Source of the DNA: Membranipora membranacea
Taxonomy: Eukaryota > Bryozoa > Gymnolaemata > Cheilostomatida > Membraniporidae
Assembly (NCBI GenBank): GCA_914767715.1
Contig: OU612071.1
Span: 15,496,948-15,560,947 of the forward strand
Direction: 5' to 3'
DNA length: 64,000 nucleotides
Within the stretch, counting starts at the first letter, position 1. The number at the start of each line of letters is the position of its first letter. The notes beneath the pieces are model-generated. The model searched no databases and was not told the origin of the DNA. It saw only the letters and a list, made by a program, of their open reading frames with translations. The translations under genes and the position numbers were made by a program. Below are positions 1-11,134 of this stretch, one piece after another.

Positions 1-1
1 T

Positions 2-735
2 GGCGACAAACGCCTTTGGTGTGGGAAAACAACAGACCTGGCCGTTTTAGATACATTTAAAAGGGGCTGCCAGCCATTTATCAGGCACCTACTTGAGAAT
101 TGTGAAACAATAGACGACACACTAACAACAGTGCTCAGTTCTGAAAATAGGTCACCACCAACTGGAAAGGGAAAGTGGAAAGGCACCCTGCCGGGAAAAA
201 TGCGGAGCAGGTGGTGATCAGACCCTTAAATACGAGCGATTGGACACCACTGGACCAACATCTCAGGCAGGCTATCCCAATTGATGAGGACCTTGGGCAT
301 GACGTCAGGGAAGACAACCAGCCTGCCCATCGGGCATGGGATCCGTTATATCATCTCCAATGCTCTAATTGATTCTAAATTAAAACAATTTTGGTGTGAT
401 AAATATTCATCCTGTAATCAGAGTTTGGCAGACCAATTTTTGTTGTTCTCTTGAAGAGTTTAAACTTTTGTTTTTCACCGATATTTTTTGAATTATTAAA
501 GTTGTCTCAGCAAGGCACATCTTTTGTAGTTCATGCCTGAGTGATAAATAAACTTCATGATATTAAACAATCTTATGTTTTAGATCAAGAAGCTAAGATA
601 ATACTTTTTGATTGGCTCTACATAGGGAAGCTGGAGTAACTGATGACAAGGGATACTCCAAATCTAGAGCCGAATACGCTGAGATGCTGAACCAGACAAT
701 AACTATACTCTATACTCTAACACTTCAATTATTGT
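2..735 (+). CDS. possible 3' end of an unidentified gene
   Basis: An open frame enters from the left edge and runs to a TGA at 215-217. A possible donor (AATAG then GTCACC) lies at 150/151. A possible acceptor (CTACATAG) ends near 627, and from there a frame of about 36 codons runs to a TAA near 735; it includes TDDKGYSKSRAEYAEML. Joining the two at these sites keeps the frame. An AATAAA follows at 807-812. The encoded peptide matches no family I recognise. The donor is weak, and the whole could instead be a decayed repeat or a pseudogene remnant. The exon model is inference; only the open frames and the poly(A)-like signal are directly visible. Confidence 0.25.
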
Positions 736-806
736 AATAATTATTATTATTATCATATTAAATGATGATGTTTGCGTACGAAATTCACAACCAAAACTGA
801 AAAATC

Positions 807-812
807 AATAAA
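807..812 (+). terminator. candidate poly(A) signal AATAAA
   Basis: An AATAAA hexamer lies about 70 bases after the possible terminal exon at the left edge. In an AT-rich sequence this hexamer is common, so it only weakly supports the gene call. Confidence 0.25.
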
Positions 813-851
813 ACTTAATTTTGATGGGGGACCCTTATGTTGTTTTAGACA

Positions 852-968
852 ATGGCTGAGACAGACTCTACAGCTGCGTTAGTAGGGCTGAGAACTGTAA
901 AACAGGAGATAAATGATGCAGTGACCAACTTCTATTTACATGTCACATTACTAGCAAGAAATTTTTAG
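852..968 (+). CDS. short open frame beginning MAETDSTAALVGL
   Basis: A TTTTAG acceptor-like sequence precedes ACA and an ATG at about 852. The frame gives 38 residues that read like protein (MAETDSTAALVGLRTVKQEI and onward) and stops at TAG just before GTAAAT. It could be the first exon of a gene, a small ORF or a remnant. A stop sitting right at a donor-like site is suspicious. No downstream exon was found and the family is unknown. Confidence 0.2.
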   Translation: MAETDSTAALVGLRTVKQEINDAVTNFYLHVTLLARNF

Positions 969-969
969 G

Positions 970-2220
970 TAAATCTGAAATAAGCAAGGCTTTGTCAGCA
1001 GGGTGAATCCAGTGCTCTCTCGCCGGGCGACCGTCGGGCGAGGGGCAAAAGTCTGGGGGGCTCAGACTAATTGCTCCAGTGTAATTTTATTTAGACAGAG
1101 CAAACAAGTGCAGCAGCCTGAAATGAAAATCACTGGTTTTCACGCTTGAAAAGCTGTGGACAGGGAATGGGTCATAGTCATTGATTGTAATGTACAGTCA
1201 GTATTTATAATCTTTGGTACAGTGGTTCTTCTAATCTCTTCTTCAACTTGGGCTCATAACAGAAATGAAGGTTGTTTTGATTAGCGGGTCTCAACTCATT
1301 AAATAGTGTGTATACAAATTATAAAACTTTCTTTTGAACTTTTATGTCATCGACAGACTTGTGAGTGACTTTGTCATGTATTTGCAAAAGTTGTTATCTA
1401 ACCACAATAGCCACTAATATTACTGAATTTCCCCAATAATAGGCTCATTACAAATCGCCTGGACAAGATGGGCTGTTCATGAGTAGACAACTTAATAGTG
1501 TTAACTTATAACCCCGAAACCTACCAGACCAAGTAACCCTGAAGACTTATTTTTCATGCAAATGCATGTGTGATAGCTGTCTAAATCTCATTTCAAGCTC
1601 AAAAATGATACCAAGAAACCTGTTCATTTACAAACACTTTAACTGATCCTACCAATTGGTTGTAGCGTATTCAATTGCAATTTAGCTCCCAATTCTACTT
1701 GACAGTTGACACACACAGCCTGCAATGTAAATAGATGTCAAGTATAAGACCAACTTTAATGGAATTTGGTTTTTGTCAGTTTCAATGTGGTTCAAATATG
1801 CATGAGTCTAAACTAGTCAAACAGCGTGGAAAACAGCCAAGGACTGGATCAACCTCCCCATCAGCCATCCCCTACCTCATGGTTCCCCAGTCAAGTGGCA
1901 AGTTAGGTCCCACACAATCGGTAAACCACCCAAACCCGTTGTCGTTTAAATCCTGTACGGCAAATCAACAAACGGTTTTGCCTCATTGCCAGGACTTAAA
2001 ACTATATATATATATGAAGTTTGCAATCATCCTCGAAGTATGAAGTATAGCAAAAGGTCTTACAAGCAGAGGAAACTCCTCCTTGCCAACGTATAGAGAA
2101 AGACAAACAGCAAGAAAGCTTCATGTAGTGTTGTAAGCCGTTTAATAATCGCAGCAAAAGTATGACTAATAACTATCTTTTCATGATATAATAGTCTTAA
2201 TTTCTCATGACGTCATATAA
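970..2220. other. stretch without a recognised gene
   Basis: Nothing in this AT-rich stretch looks coding. A GC-rich patch near 1015-1070 (CGCCGGGCGACCGTCGGGCG) has a weak relative near 39980-40010 sharing a GGGTCTGGGG..GCTCAGAC core. An open frame at 1735-2043 has no coding character. Confidence 0.4.
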
Positions 2221-2221
2221 A

Positions 2222-2435
2222 ATCCTTGGCGTAGTGGGTAAGTGCGTGAACTGCTGATCACAAGGTCACTGGTTTGAGTCTGGGTGTAGGCAATATTTTG
2301 ACCAGCTACTACCATTTACAATGCTAGTAGTCCCGACAAGTATTAATAGTTGTCTGTCTCGACGGGACGAGATACTGTCCCGAAGAGACAAGTCTCTTGG
2401 GGCCGTGAATTGTCCTGTCTCGTTGCCATCACTAG
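2222..2435 (+). repeat. tRNA-derived SINE-like repeat
   Basis: The left part has a pol III A-box-like sequence (TGGCGTAGTGGGTAAGTGCG, about 2227-2246) and a B-box-like sequence (GGTTTGAGTCTGGG, about 2270-2283) spaced as in a tRNA gene. A non-tRNA body rich in GTCTCG/CCCGA follows. This is the usual layout of a tRNA-headed SINE. The acceptor stem does not pair, so it is not a functional tRNA. Confidence 0.5.
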
Positions 2436-3029
2436 TGATTTGGAATTTGGAGATGGTTTTCCAAAAATAAGGATCATCTCACATTATCAATTCAAAATAC
2501 CTGGAGCAGTCTAAACATCAAAATGGTATTTGGTCCTATCTACACAAATATTCCATTTCATAATATTGAGATGTTAAGTTGAGAGATAAATATAAAAAAA
2601 GGCTTCATTGGACTTTTGTGTGAGCGTATGACAACAATGACTTGGACTTAGATACAAATGTTCTTGTCAGTTTTTTTTGTTGATTCACACAGACTTTTCT
2701 GACCATGGCACGAGTGCTTCAGATTAGACATAAGTTAGTAGGGATAGGGAGACCAAAATTGAAGGGGCTGTAGGCTCTTCCTGTAGAATATCCAGCTACA
2801 GCGATTTTAGGCTACTCTACACCTTTATATAGTATTCTAAGAGAGGCAATGCCTCCTCTAGACCTCTGAGTCAGATAATACGAGTGCTACAAGCATGTCT
2901 GTAAAACTTTAAATCTTCTACCAAGGTATTCCCTGACCAGATGAAGCTATTAATGAAGGACATTTATTAGCTGAATCGCTTTTCTTATGTTTTCAACTGC
3001 CAGGTTTATAGCTTATAATTAGTGTACTT
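2436..3029. other. no gene seen; diffuse repeat similarity
   Basis: No coding signal is visible. The stretch near 2740-2870 (GGGAGACCAAAATT, then AGAGGCAATGCCTCC) is loosely similar to the interior of the element at 11135-11330 (GGGGAGGCCAAAAT, AGGAGGCAGTGCCTCC), which suggests an old copy of the same family. Confidence 0.35.
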
Positions 3030-3205
3030 ATAATGACTACATTTTTTCTCATCCTATTTAGCAAACAAGGTGAAGCAACATCCATGTATGTATGTTTGAA
3101 AATAGCATTCTGCTGAATTGAAGTAGATTTTAATGTATAGAAACATTCGGCTGAACATACGCAAAAGAAAAAGTTCTCAATGTCATGGCATGACTTTGTG
3201 TCAGC
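3030..3205 (+). repeat. repeat B, copy 1
   Basis: This copy runs from TTTTTCTCATCCTATTTAGC through GCAACATCCATGTATG and GTTTGAAAATAGC to GCTGAACATACGCAAAAG. The same order of words is seen at about 8160-8330 in the same orientation and at about 11860-12010 in reverse complement. It is a dispersed repeat with no coding content. Confidence 0.6.
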
Positions 3206-4607
3206 GTTAAGGTTTGGCTTCACAAGTCATTCTTTCAATAGGATTGGGAAACTTTAAGAAATGCCATGGCCCGGTCAAGGTGCTACACAGGCTTTTTAAT
3301 AGCTAGGCCTATTCCCTTCACTAACAATACAATTTGGTTCTGCTTTGCCTTCCTATTGTTCCACTTGAATGAATCAAACCAATCACTATTATTTTTATTA
3401 ATTTAATTCAGCCACACCTCTATCACAAATAACAAATGAATAGACCAACTTTGCTGGCCGTTTTACAGATAGAACGAGCAAGTTTGTAAGCCTGTCTGGG
3501 GCATCTTGCAGATCTAACCTAGCTATCCTACGCATCTGGCTGTACTAAGAATGCCCCAATATTATGGAAAATACGCGCATGTAGCCACAGCCTCAGGAAT
3601 TGACAATTCTGGGTATTTGAGAATATGAGTGAGCTTTCCAAGAATGCCAGCGTAAATCACACCTTGGGTCTACATTCACCATTTTTCCATGTGATTTTTT
3701 ATTGTAGATCGGCCTAGATCGAGCTGAGTTGTCACCTCTTAACTCAATCTCAAAATATGCAGCCATTTCCATGATAGAGCTGAGGAAAAAACATCAAAAA
3801 AATCTGCCGCCAACGGAATTTGTACCGCGCGGCCAACGCCATACTTGCCAAGTCTCCCGATTTAGGCGTGACCCTCCAGGTTTTACACCCACCTCCCAAT
3901 TTTTGTAAATCTCACTATTTCCTCCAGATTTTAGAGAAAACAGTCCAATCGCAATTTTTTGATAGTTATCCAATCACATGTTGTTGTTGACTAGTTACTG
4001 TTAAGGTCTTTGCACTCAAAATTGAAAGGAATTATCAAATTAAACAATCCTAACAAATTTACCTGTTTTGTTAAGATTCAGCCTATTATTGTAAATGACC
4101 AATAGCATCCTCTCATAACTCACAACACTGACTGTCATTGGTCACAATATAAAGTAGCTAGTCAAGTGCATACATTTAGTTTTCATTTCCTTTCAGATCA
4201 CATATTTTTAGGATTAATTTTGTACTGTCTACTCTAGTTAAATTTAAGTGAAGGGAAATAGAAACCTAACAATTCCAAAGGTATGTCCACTACAATTTAA
4301 CAAAGCTCGGACCAAAGACTTTGAAACATATTTAATGTTAGTCAAACAGGAATAAAGTACCTTATCTGAATTCTCACTGTCTGTGACTGAGCACATTTTC
4401 AGATCTTGATGATGCATGGGTACTTGTAGTCTGTCTTGACAGGCAAGGGCCCCTGGGACTTACATGCCTTACTTTGCCAATGGGGTGTTTGATACTGGAC
4501 ATTGACAAGGTAAAGGCATGTATGTAAGAGTCTCAGTGCCCATGGATTGATTGTAATTGTTTAAAGTGTATTTCACCTCAGTTTGATATTTAAGTACTAG
4601 TACAAAC
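3206..4607. other. stretch without a recognised gene
   Basis: AT-rich sequence with no coding frame of protein-like composition, no RNA gene and no obvious terminal repeats. Confidence 0.4.
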
Positions 4608-4664
4608 ATGAAATTATTTGGGGTCAAATATATCTTTTTAGCCCTTCCTAGTGGCTGGAAACGC

Positions 4665-4800
4665 TCTCAGAGCTTCTGCAGACGGGGCTCCGCCCCGTAC
4701 CCCGTTGGGGGCTCACACCGCCCCCCAAACCCCAAGGTGGATGACTTGGGTGCTTCGCACCCTCGATGCACCACGTTGTGGTGCAGTATCGCCGTAAAAT
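4665..4800. repeat. GC-rich island with hairpins
   Basis: An abrupt GC-rich patch sits in AT-rich surroundings. It contains GGGGCTCCGCCCC (a short perfect inverted repeat), GGGGGCTCAC/ACCGCCCCCC and the palindrome TGCACCACGTTGTGGTGCA near 4768-4786. It looks like a structured mobile-repeat fragment rather than a gene. Confidence 0.4.
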
Positions 4801-4879
4801 GGAATCTCCCTATTTTGTATTTAGATTACTTGGCAAGTATGGCTGAACCTTCGAACTCAGATAATAACTGATAGCAATT

Positions 4880-5770
4880 CAGTATTAATTGTATTTAGCC
4901 CCCATCTGTGGGGTTATAAGTCTGGGGGATGGGAAGTCAGCTGGGGGCTAAGAAGATTATTATCTGTTTTACGTACAAGACTGCTCACTCAATGCCTGGG
5001 ATATTCATAGACTGTAAAGAAAATATTTACCATAATATATTTTTTCGAAGTAACCTTGAAGGTATTCCAGTTGCTCCCCCTTCAGCTGCAGGCAAAAAAA
5101 TTTGGATGATTCTTTGGCTTGCAGAAAGTACACACCAGTAACTTACTGTTGATTTTGCATTAGAGTGGGCATTTCTTTTAGTTTTTTGTTGTTGCAATCA
5201 TTGGTTTCCAGGCAGGAATCACACGGTAAAGAAAAGAATGTTTTGAAACAGTGCTGGATATTACACTTTCCTGTTTAATAGGATCTGAGATACCATCAGA
5301 TATTGTAAAAAATAAGACGATAATTAAAAAATAAAAACATAATTGATCTAGGAGGAAAACACAACTAGGAACCTCTTTTAATCGTCACTGAGACTTTGTT
5401 TATCATGAATGTAAACCGCATGACAAATAGCTATGATCTGTAAACAGTTTACAAAAAAATGGCAGAGGAAATTGATCACCTATTGGTACCTAGTATACAT
5501 TTAATTGATTATTGATCATTTACTTATAGATAAATCGTTGCTCTTGTTTTAATCTGGCAAGATAGCTTATATAATTAGGGTCACCATAAATGAACCTGTG
5601 GGTTTTTGTATCTTTGTAAGATGGATGGAATCCATAGCAGGGATGTGTTGTGGGAAAATGTACTTATTTATTGATTACTGATCACTTACTTATAGATAAA
5701 TCGTTGCTCTTGTTTTAATCTGGCAAGATAGCTTATAATTAGGGTCACCATAAATGATCATGTAAGTTTA
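4880..5770 (+). repeat. repeat A, left copy (split by a LINE)
   Basis: The sequence from the CCCCCATCTGTGGGG-like word at about 4899 to CACCATAAATGATCATGTAAG (about 5765) reappears in reverse complement at 12285-13145, and its first 390 bases reappear again at 10130-10540. Inside is a tandem unit of about 165 bp (TTATAGATAAATCGTTGCTC to GATCACTTAC), present about twice here and about three times in the right copy. The repeat stops where the LINE begins. Confidence 0.7.
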
Positions 5771-8165
5771 TTATTCGTATTAGGGTAGATTATTCTGTTG
5801 CTGATCGCTGAATTTGTTCCAACCGATCTTTGTTGTGGTTAGACAGGAACTTGAACCAAGCAGGGGCACCATAGCACACTACTGATCGAATGTTTGTAGT
5901 GTAAAATAATTTAAGCCCTTCATTACTTAGACCTATTGTTCTTAACTTCCTCATTAAAAATAGCCTTAGTACTTAGTGACTAAATTATCGACATGATTGT
6001 TAAAAGAAAGCTTGTTATCTATTATTCTTCCCAAAAACTTTGTGCAAGGGCTTGGTGTCAAAAAATAATCATCTATATGTAACTGGTTATCATAGGTGTA
6101 ATGATGACTCAGGGATGAGTTCATAATCTCCGTCTTGTCAGCATTCAGAAGCATGTTATTATTAGCAGACCATGATTGAGTTGATTGTATGGCGGGAGCG
6201 ATGGCAGATTGATCGGTATGGTTATTGACTGCTACATAGAATGTTGTGTCGTCAGCGTATTTTACGTGATTGTATCCCTCTGCTTTAAGATCATTAGAAT
6301 AAATCAGCCAGAGTATCGGTCCAAGCTTAGTTCATTGCGGGGCACCAATCCTTGCACTGATATATGTAGATCTGCTATTGCCGTATTTGACGCCCTGCAT
6401 TCTATTGTGAAGGAAGCTGCTAACAAGAGTTATCACCTCATGGTTAAATTCATATTTTTGCATTTTCTCAGCCAATATAGCAGGTTGCAAGCGGTCGAAG
6501 GCTTTTGAAAAGTATAATGCTGCACTCTGAATAAATTTAGTATGAGGCTTATCAAGTTGGGCAGTGAAGTCCTCCATGACCTGAATCAATGCATCTACTG
6601 TCCCAATATTAGGCTGGTATGCAAACTGCGACGGATCGATTACTTTATCCAGCTGCGTTCTCAATTTCTTGATAATCACTTCTTCACATAACTTGCCCAG
6701 GTGACAGAGCAGTGATATTGGGCGGTAGTCCTTGTTCTTAGTAGGACACGATATCTTAGGAATAGGGTTGATCTGCGCGCGTTTCCACCTGTCTGGATAT
6801 TCGGAACTTGCGAGCATACAGTTGATTATATTACACAGTGGGACGCATATATCCTCTTTCCCTTCCAAGGAGACCCAGGTTGGGAAATCCTCCTCAGATG
6901 TTGCTTTTGAGGTGTCAAGTTTATTGAGTAGATGTTTTACCTCGCCTATACTGAGGGGTTGTAGAGTCTTAGATTCTGCGGTTTCATCCAGATCAATGTC
7001 TGAGATTCGTTCACCACCTACAGATGCATAGTAGTTATTAAGCTGTTCGCAGGAGTACTGACTGGTCATAGGACGGCCTTCTATAATTGGTTGCTTTACC
7101 TCGCTGGTTGTTTTGTTCAGCTGCGTTATGGATTTTAATGTAGACCACCATTCTTTGGTATTTTGATTTTTGTTGAGCTGATTGTTCACAAATGCTCATT
7201 TACTGGCTCTGATTTTACGTTGAACCAGTGCCCTTAACACTTTCCAGGATTTACATCTGTTCTTATGAGGTTTATCTCTGGCTTGCACTAACTTGGATAT
7301 GCTATTCGTCATCCAAGCAGGGCAGTCTCTTCGTACTTTACGAGTTCGAAATGGACAGTGATGATCTATAATCCTATTGATGGTGGTATGCAGAGCATCA
7401 ACCTTGGTATGCACATTGTCGAGAGCAAAACATTGTTCCAGGTCTCTTTGGCTATGTCATGCAGTACTCGGGTTTTCCGCTCTGGTGTAATTAGTCGCTT
7501 GTTGGTGCGAATGTACTTAGAAGCTTTCTTGGCTTTGTTGCTTTTTAACAGTATACAACAGTGGTCATTATTTGATATTGGTGCAAGCTCAACTGCTGGC
7601 TTATAATCCACTATATTTGTCAGTATGAGGTCCAGTTTTGCTTGTTCGCGTGTATTAAAGTCAACTAAATTATATATATCCAGCTGCTTAAACAAACCCT
7701 CTACTGGCAAATGGTTGAAATCACCAGCTATTACAAATTTGGGAAGAGGGTGTTTCTTACTTAGCTGTGCTAAAACACCGCCGAGATATTCTAGCGTATC
7801 ATCGATCTCAGCGTTGGGAGGGTGGTATAAACAGCCAGTTATGATGTCATCGTAATTTTTCGTTTTGCTCAGGGTCCAAACGGCCGAATAGGTGCTGGTT
7901 GTATAAGATGACAGAATTGTTGTTGGTAGGTCATTAGCTGTCAGAATTCCGACCCCGCCACCAATGCGATTTTTGCGATTGCAATAGAAATGTTGATACC
8001 CATCTAATTGCCGGGATTGTTCTTTTTCTGCTGTTAGCCACGTTTCGGTCAGGCATATTATTTGTGGTTGATGGATTTCCACAAGCACTGCTAACTCGGC
8101 AAGCTTCCATTCATTAAGCGACCTACAGTTGGTGTATAGGATTGGTGTATATTGGTGTATAGAAT
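5771..8165 (-). mobile_element. defective non-LTR retrotransposon (APE endonuclease + RT)
   Basis: On the minus strand an endonuclease segment (from about 8190 to 7430) shows family words such as NCRSLNEWKL, CLTETWL, GGGVGI, AGDFN and SNNDHCCI. A reverse transcriptase segment (about 7190 to 5966) follows, with YRPISLL, FSKAFD, GAPQ and YADDTTFY. The domain order and RT words suit the CR1/L2/Jockey side of the LINE tree. No ORF1 is seen, so the 5' end is lost. Breaks are visible: a frame change near 7420, in-frame stops at about 7196 and 6332, and Tyr in place of the first catalytic Asp in the motif before FSKAFD. It cannot make an active enzyme as it stands. Its flanks are repeat A on one side and repeat B on the other, so it sits inside an older composite repeat. 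Confidence 0.85.
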
Positions 8166-8425
8166 TAAACAATGGATTACATTTTTCCACATCCGATTAA
8201 GCAAGCAATGTGAAGTAACATCCATGTACGTTTGAAAATAGCGTTGTGTTGAATCACAGTAAACTCTATTGTAGTGTATAGAAAAAGTTCAGCTGAATAA
8301 GCCAAAGAAAGGTCTTCATCCTAGAGTAACATTTAGGTTTTTGTCTGGGATAGCTGGGATAATTATTATTTGTGCTCACATTGTCTGGGATCATCCCAGA
8401 TAGTCCAAGATCATGCCAGATCATT
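8160..8425 (+). repeat. repeat B, copy 2
   Basis: This matches 3030-3205 in the same orientation and 11760-12020 in reverse complement (GAATTAAACAATGG, ACATTTTTCCA, AAGTAACATCCATGTACG, GTTTGAAAATAG). It starts exactly where the LINE ends, which indicates that A plus B was one unit before the LINE inserted. Confidence 0.65.
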
Positions 8426-8645
8426 CCAATTTCGTATTCACATAGTACCCAGATTTATAATGAGTCTGGGGCAGTCTGGGATAGTCTGGGAAAGTCTCGG
8501 ACAGTATCTAGAAAGTTTGACAAAAGTTACAAGCATACCAGATACTGTCCCAGACATCTTATTGCTGGGATTGCGTTTTCATCTTCACATTGACTGGGAT
8601 GCTATCTGGGATGGCTATCTGAGACAATGTGGACCAGTCTTTTAG
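8340..8645. repeat. interspersed GTCTGGGAT words
   Basis: Many direct and inverted copies of GTCTGGGAT / ATCCCAGA occur within 300 bases (for example 8380-8400, 8462-8490, 8594-8615). The matching reversed region at 11758-11800 contains GGGATGATCC and GATCCCAGACAATGTGAGC. It is simple repetitive sequence; an open frame over it is a by-product. Confidence 0.5.
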
Positions 8646-8649
8646 ATTG

Positions 8650-9540
8650 CTATTTAATTCTAGAACACAGGCTGACATATTTGAAGTACAACTTGTCTTC
8701 AACAAAATATGTCATACCACAAATAGCATTATGACTGTGAGGAAAAATTCAGCGTTATTTTGAAGCAAACAATTGTTACCTATAATCCATCTTGACCATG
8801 TGGATAAGTTTTGACCACTAAAATATTCTCTAAGAAATATTATTGATTGCAAAAAAGATAAAGTGCTGCTACGGCATTCAACACAATTTTGAACTGGGCT
8901 ATCAATTCTACTGTTTTGACAGTAGAGCTGTTCACTTTCTCTAATTCTCCTCAGCACTCTTCTGCTTTTTTCACCAACATTGTATTCTACATACTCTTTT
9001 TTGAATTTAAACTTATGCATTTTATCTGTTATCTGTTATCTGTTATCCGATCTCTATTCAATACCTATTCCAGCTATGATTGCAATCAAATTTTCAATAC
9101 CTTATAAGTATTTGTTCATTGGGTCATGGTTTCAGATATACCCAGATCCCTTAATTTTCAAGACAGGTCTCACCACCAAACCCATCCTGCCACAGAATGC
9201 TCTAACGCCCTCACGTCTGATCCTCCCCGTGTGCCACAGGTCTCATGGTAAATAACTGCCAAACTTTACTTTACTATTATTCAACAAAATCAGTTTGGAG
9301 CCTTGGACATGAATGTTACCTATCACATCCATGACACAAAAGCCAACTAAAATCAAGGAGTTATTTATCCTCTCCCCTATTACATGCATTTTGTTTTTGA
9401 GCTTCATGTCACTCAGTCCTACTTTTCGACTTCATATGATTATAATTTTATTTTCCGGCACTGAAGCAACTCTAAACTAAAATGTTTCACCAATGGGATA
9501 TGAACCGGTGGCCGCTCTATCAATAAACAACACACTAACC
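8650..9540. other. stretch without a recognised gene
   Basis: No coding signal. A short ATCTGTT microsatellite (about 4 units) lies near 9022-9050. Confidence 0.4.
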
Positions 9541-9845
9541 TATTTTACTGTGTGGCCCTATTTCACCATGCTGCTATCTAAGCAAGTTGTGTAATGAATA
9601 GCAGATGATTAGACATAGCATTGAAAATTAAATTTTAATCAGTTTGATGAAGAGTGCTGATACCACCCACTGCCTATATTATGGACAGACAGGTTTCCGT
9701 GTTAAACTGAGGATGGGCAACTAAGATATCAGATCGCAGCTAGAGAGGATAACCAGAGTATCAACAATCAGATTTCCCTTTCACATGAAACAAAAGCTGT
9801 TGGTAATAGCACCATTTGGTCTTTGGAAAGTGTTTACCAATCCTG
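9540..9845 (+). repeat. repeat C, direct copy
   Basis: This runs from GTGTGGCCCTATTTCACCAT to TTTGGTCTTTGGAAAGTGTT. It reappears in reverse complement at about 10780-11134 (AAACACTACCCAAAGACCAA through TCCATAATATAGGCTATGGG to GAATAGCAG reversed). It contains the sequence TGTAATGAATAGCAGATGA near 9588-9606, the unoccupied form of the target into which the element at 11135-11699 inserted. Confidence 0.65.
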
Positions 9846-10129
9846 CTATTAAAAAAATGTATTTCCTCATTTCAATGATTTCAATTAGACTGGATTCAGT
9901 CCAACAACTTGGAGCTATGTACTCAAGTTGGGTTTGTTAGTTTGAACAGATAACTCCTCACAACAACAAACCAAAACACATCAGTGTTACTGATTTTGGA
10001 TCACAGGATCCTGGGTTTTATGTCGAAACCAGTTGTTTTGAAAAATTAATTCTGAAGATTAGAGTTTTAAAATTGAAGATTGCTCTATTTTCATTGAAGA
10101 AATTGAAGACAGCATTGTGTGCAGAGAGC

Positions 10130-10540
10130 CCCAGTAATATCCAAAAATGTGTCAAAACATTCTTTTCTTTACCGTGTGATTTCTGCCTGGAAACCATTCA
10201 TTACAACAACAAATAACTAAAATAAATACCCACTCTAATTCAAGATCCACAGTATGTTACTCTATCGGTGTGTGTGCACTTTCTGCAAGCCAAAGAATCA
10301 TCAAAGTTTTTTTTGCCTGCAGCTGAAGGGGGAGCAACTGGAATACCTTTATAATACCTCGAAATAATAAATTATGGTAAAAATTTTCTTTACAGTCTAT
10401 GAATATCCCAGGCATGAGTGAGCAGTTTTGTCCGTAATACAGATAATAATCTTCTTAGCCCCCAGCTGACTTCCCATCCCCCCAGACTTATAACCCCACA
10501 GATGGGGGCTAAATACAATTAATACTGATTTTCTATACAA
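10130..10540 (-). repeat. repeat A, partial reversed copy
   Basis: Reverse complement of about 4880-5270, including CCAAAGAATCATC, CAGCTGAAGGGGGAGCAACT and TTAGCCCCCAGCTGACTTCC. It ends at ACAATTAATACTGA. Confidence 0.65.
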
Positions 10541-10779
10541 TTAATGCGGAATTAGCCAGAAGAGAACTCTTTTCAATAGCAGGATTGGTATGTATGGATG
10601 TATGGATGTATGTATTTTTTGTTCCTCTTAAAATCAGCAGTGTGATGTACTGGAGTGAATTCCACTAGTAAAAAGAGTTTGCAGTAAAATATAAAATGAT
10701 AAAACTGTTTACTAAAGATTGTGTTACAAATTAGGGTATTTATTAAAAAAAGTATTTTGGAGCTTCTCTGTCCACAGTA

Positions 10780-11134
10780 AACACTACCCAAAGACCAAAC
10801 AGGTACTATTACCAACAGCTTTTACTTCATGTGAAAGGAAAATCTGATTGTTGATACTCTGGTTATCCTCTCCAGCTGCGATCTGATATCTGAGTTGCCC
10901 ATCCTCAGTTTTAAATTTGTTCAAATAACTGTGATTTGGACGTCAGTTTAACATGGAATCCTGTCTGTCCATAATATAGGCTATGGGTGGTATCAGCACT
11001 CCTCGTCAAATTAATTAACATTCTATATTCAGCGCTGTTCATCTGCTATTCATTACACAACTCGCTAGCAGCATGGTGAAATAGGATTACTGTGTGGCAC
11101 TATTCCACCATGCTGCTAGCGAGTTGTGTAATGA
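10780..11134 (-). repeat. repeat C, inverted copy with terminal hairpin
   Basis: Reverse complement of 9540-9845. At its right end 11051-11084 and 11100-11133 form an inverted repeat of 34 bases with one mismatch, separated by 15 bases, both arms containing CTCGCTAGCAGCATGGTG or its complement. The outer ends read CATTACACAA / TTGTGTAATG. Confidence 0.7.

Noticed and set aside
1735-2043. 102-codon plus-strand open frame
   Set aside because: Composition is not protein-like, with no splice or homology support.
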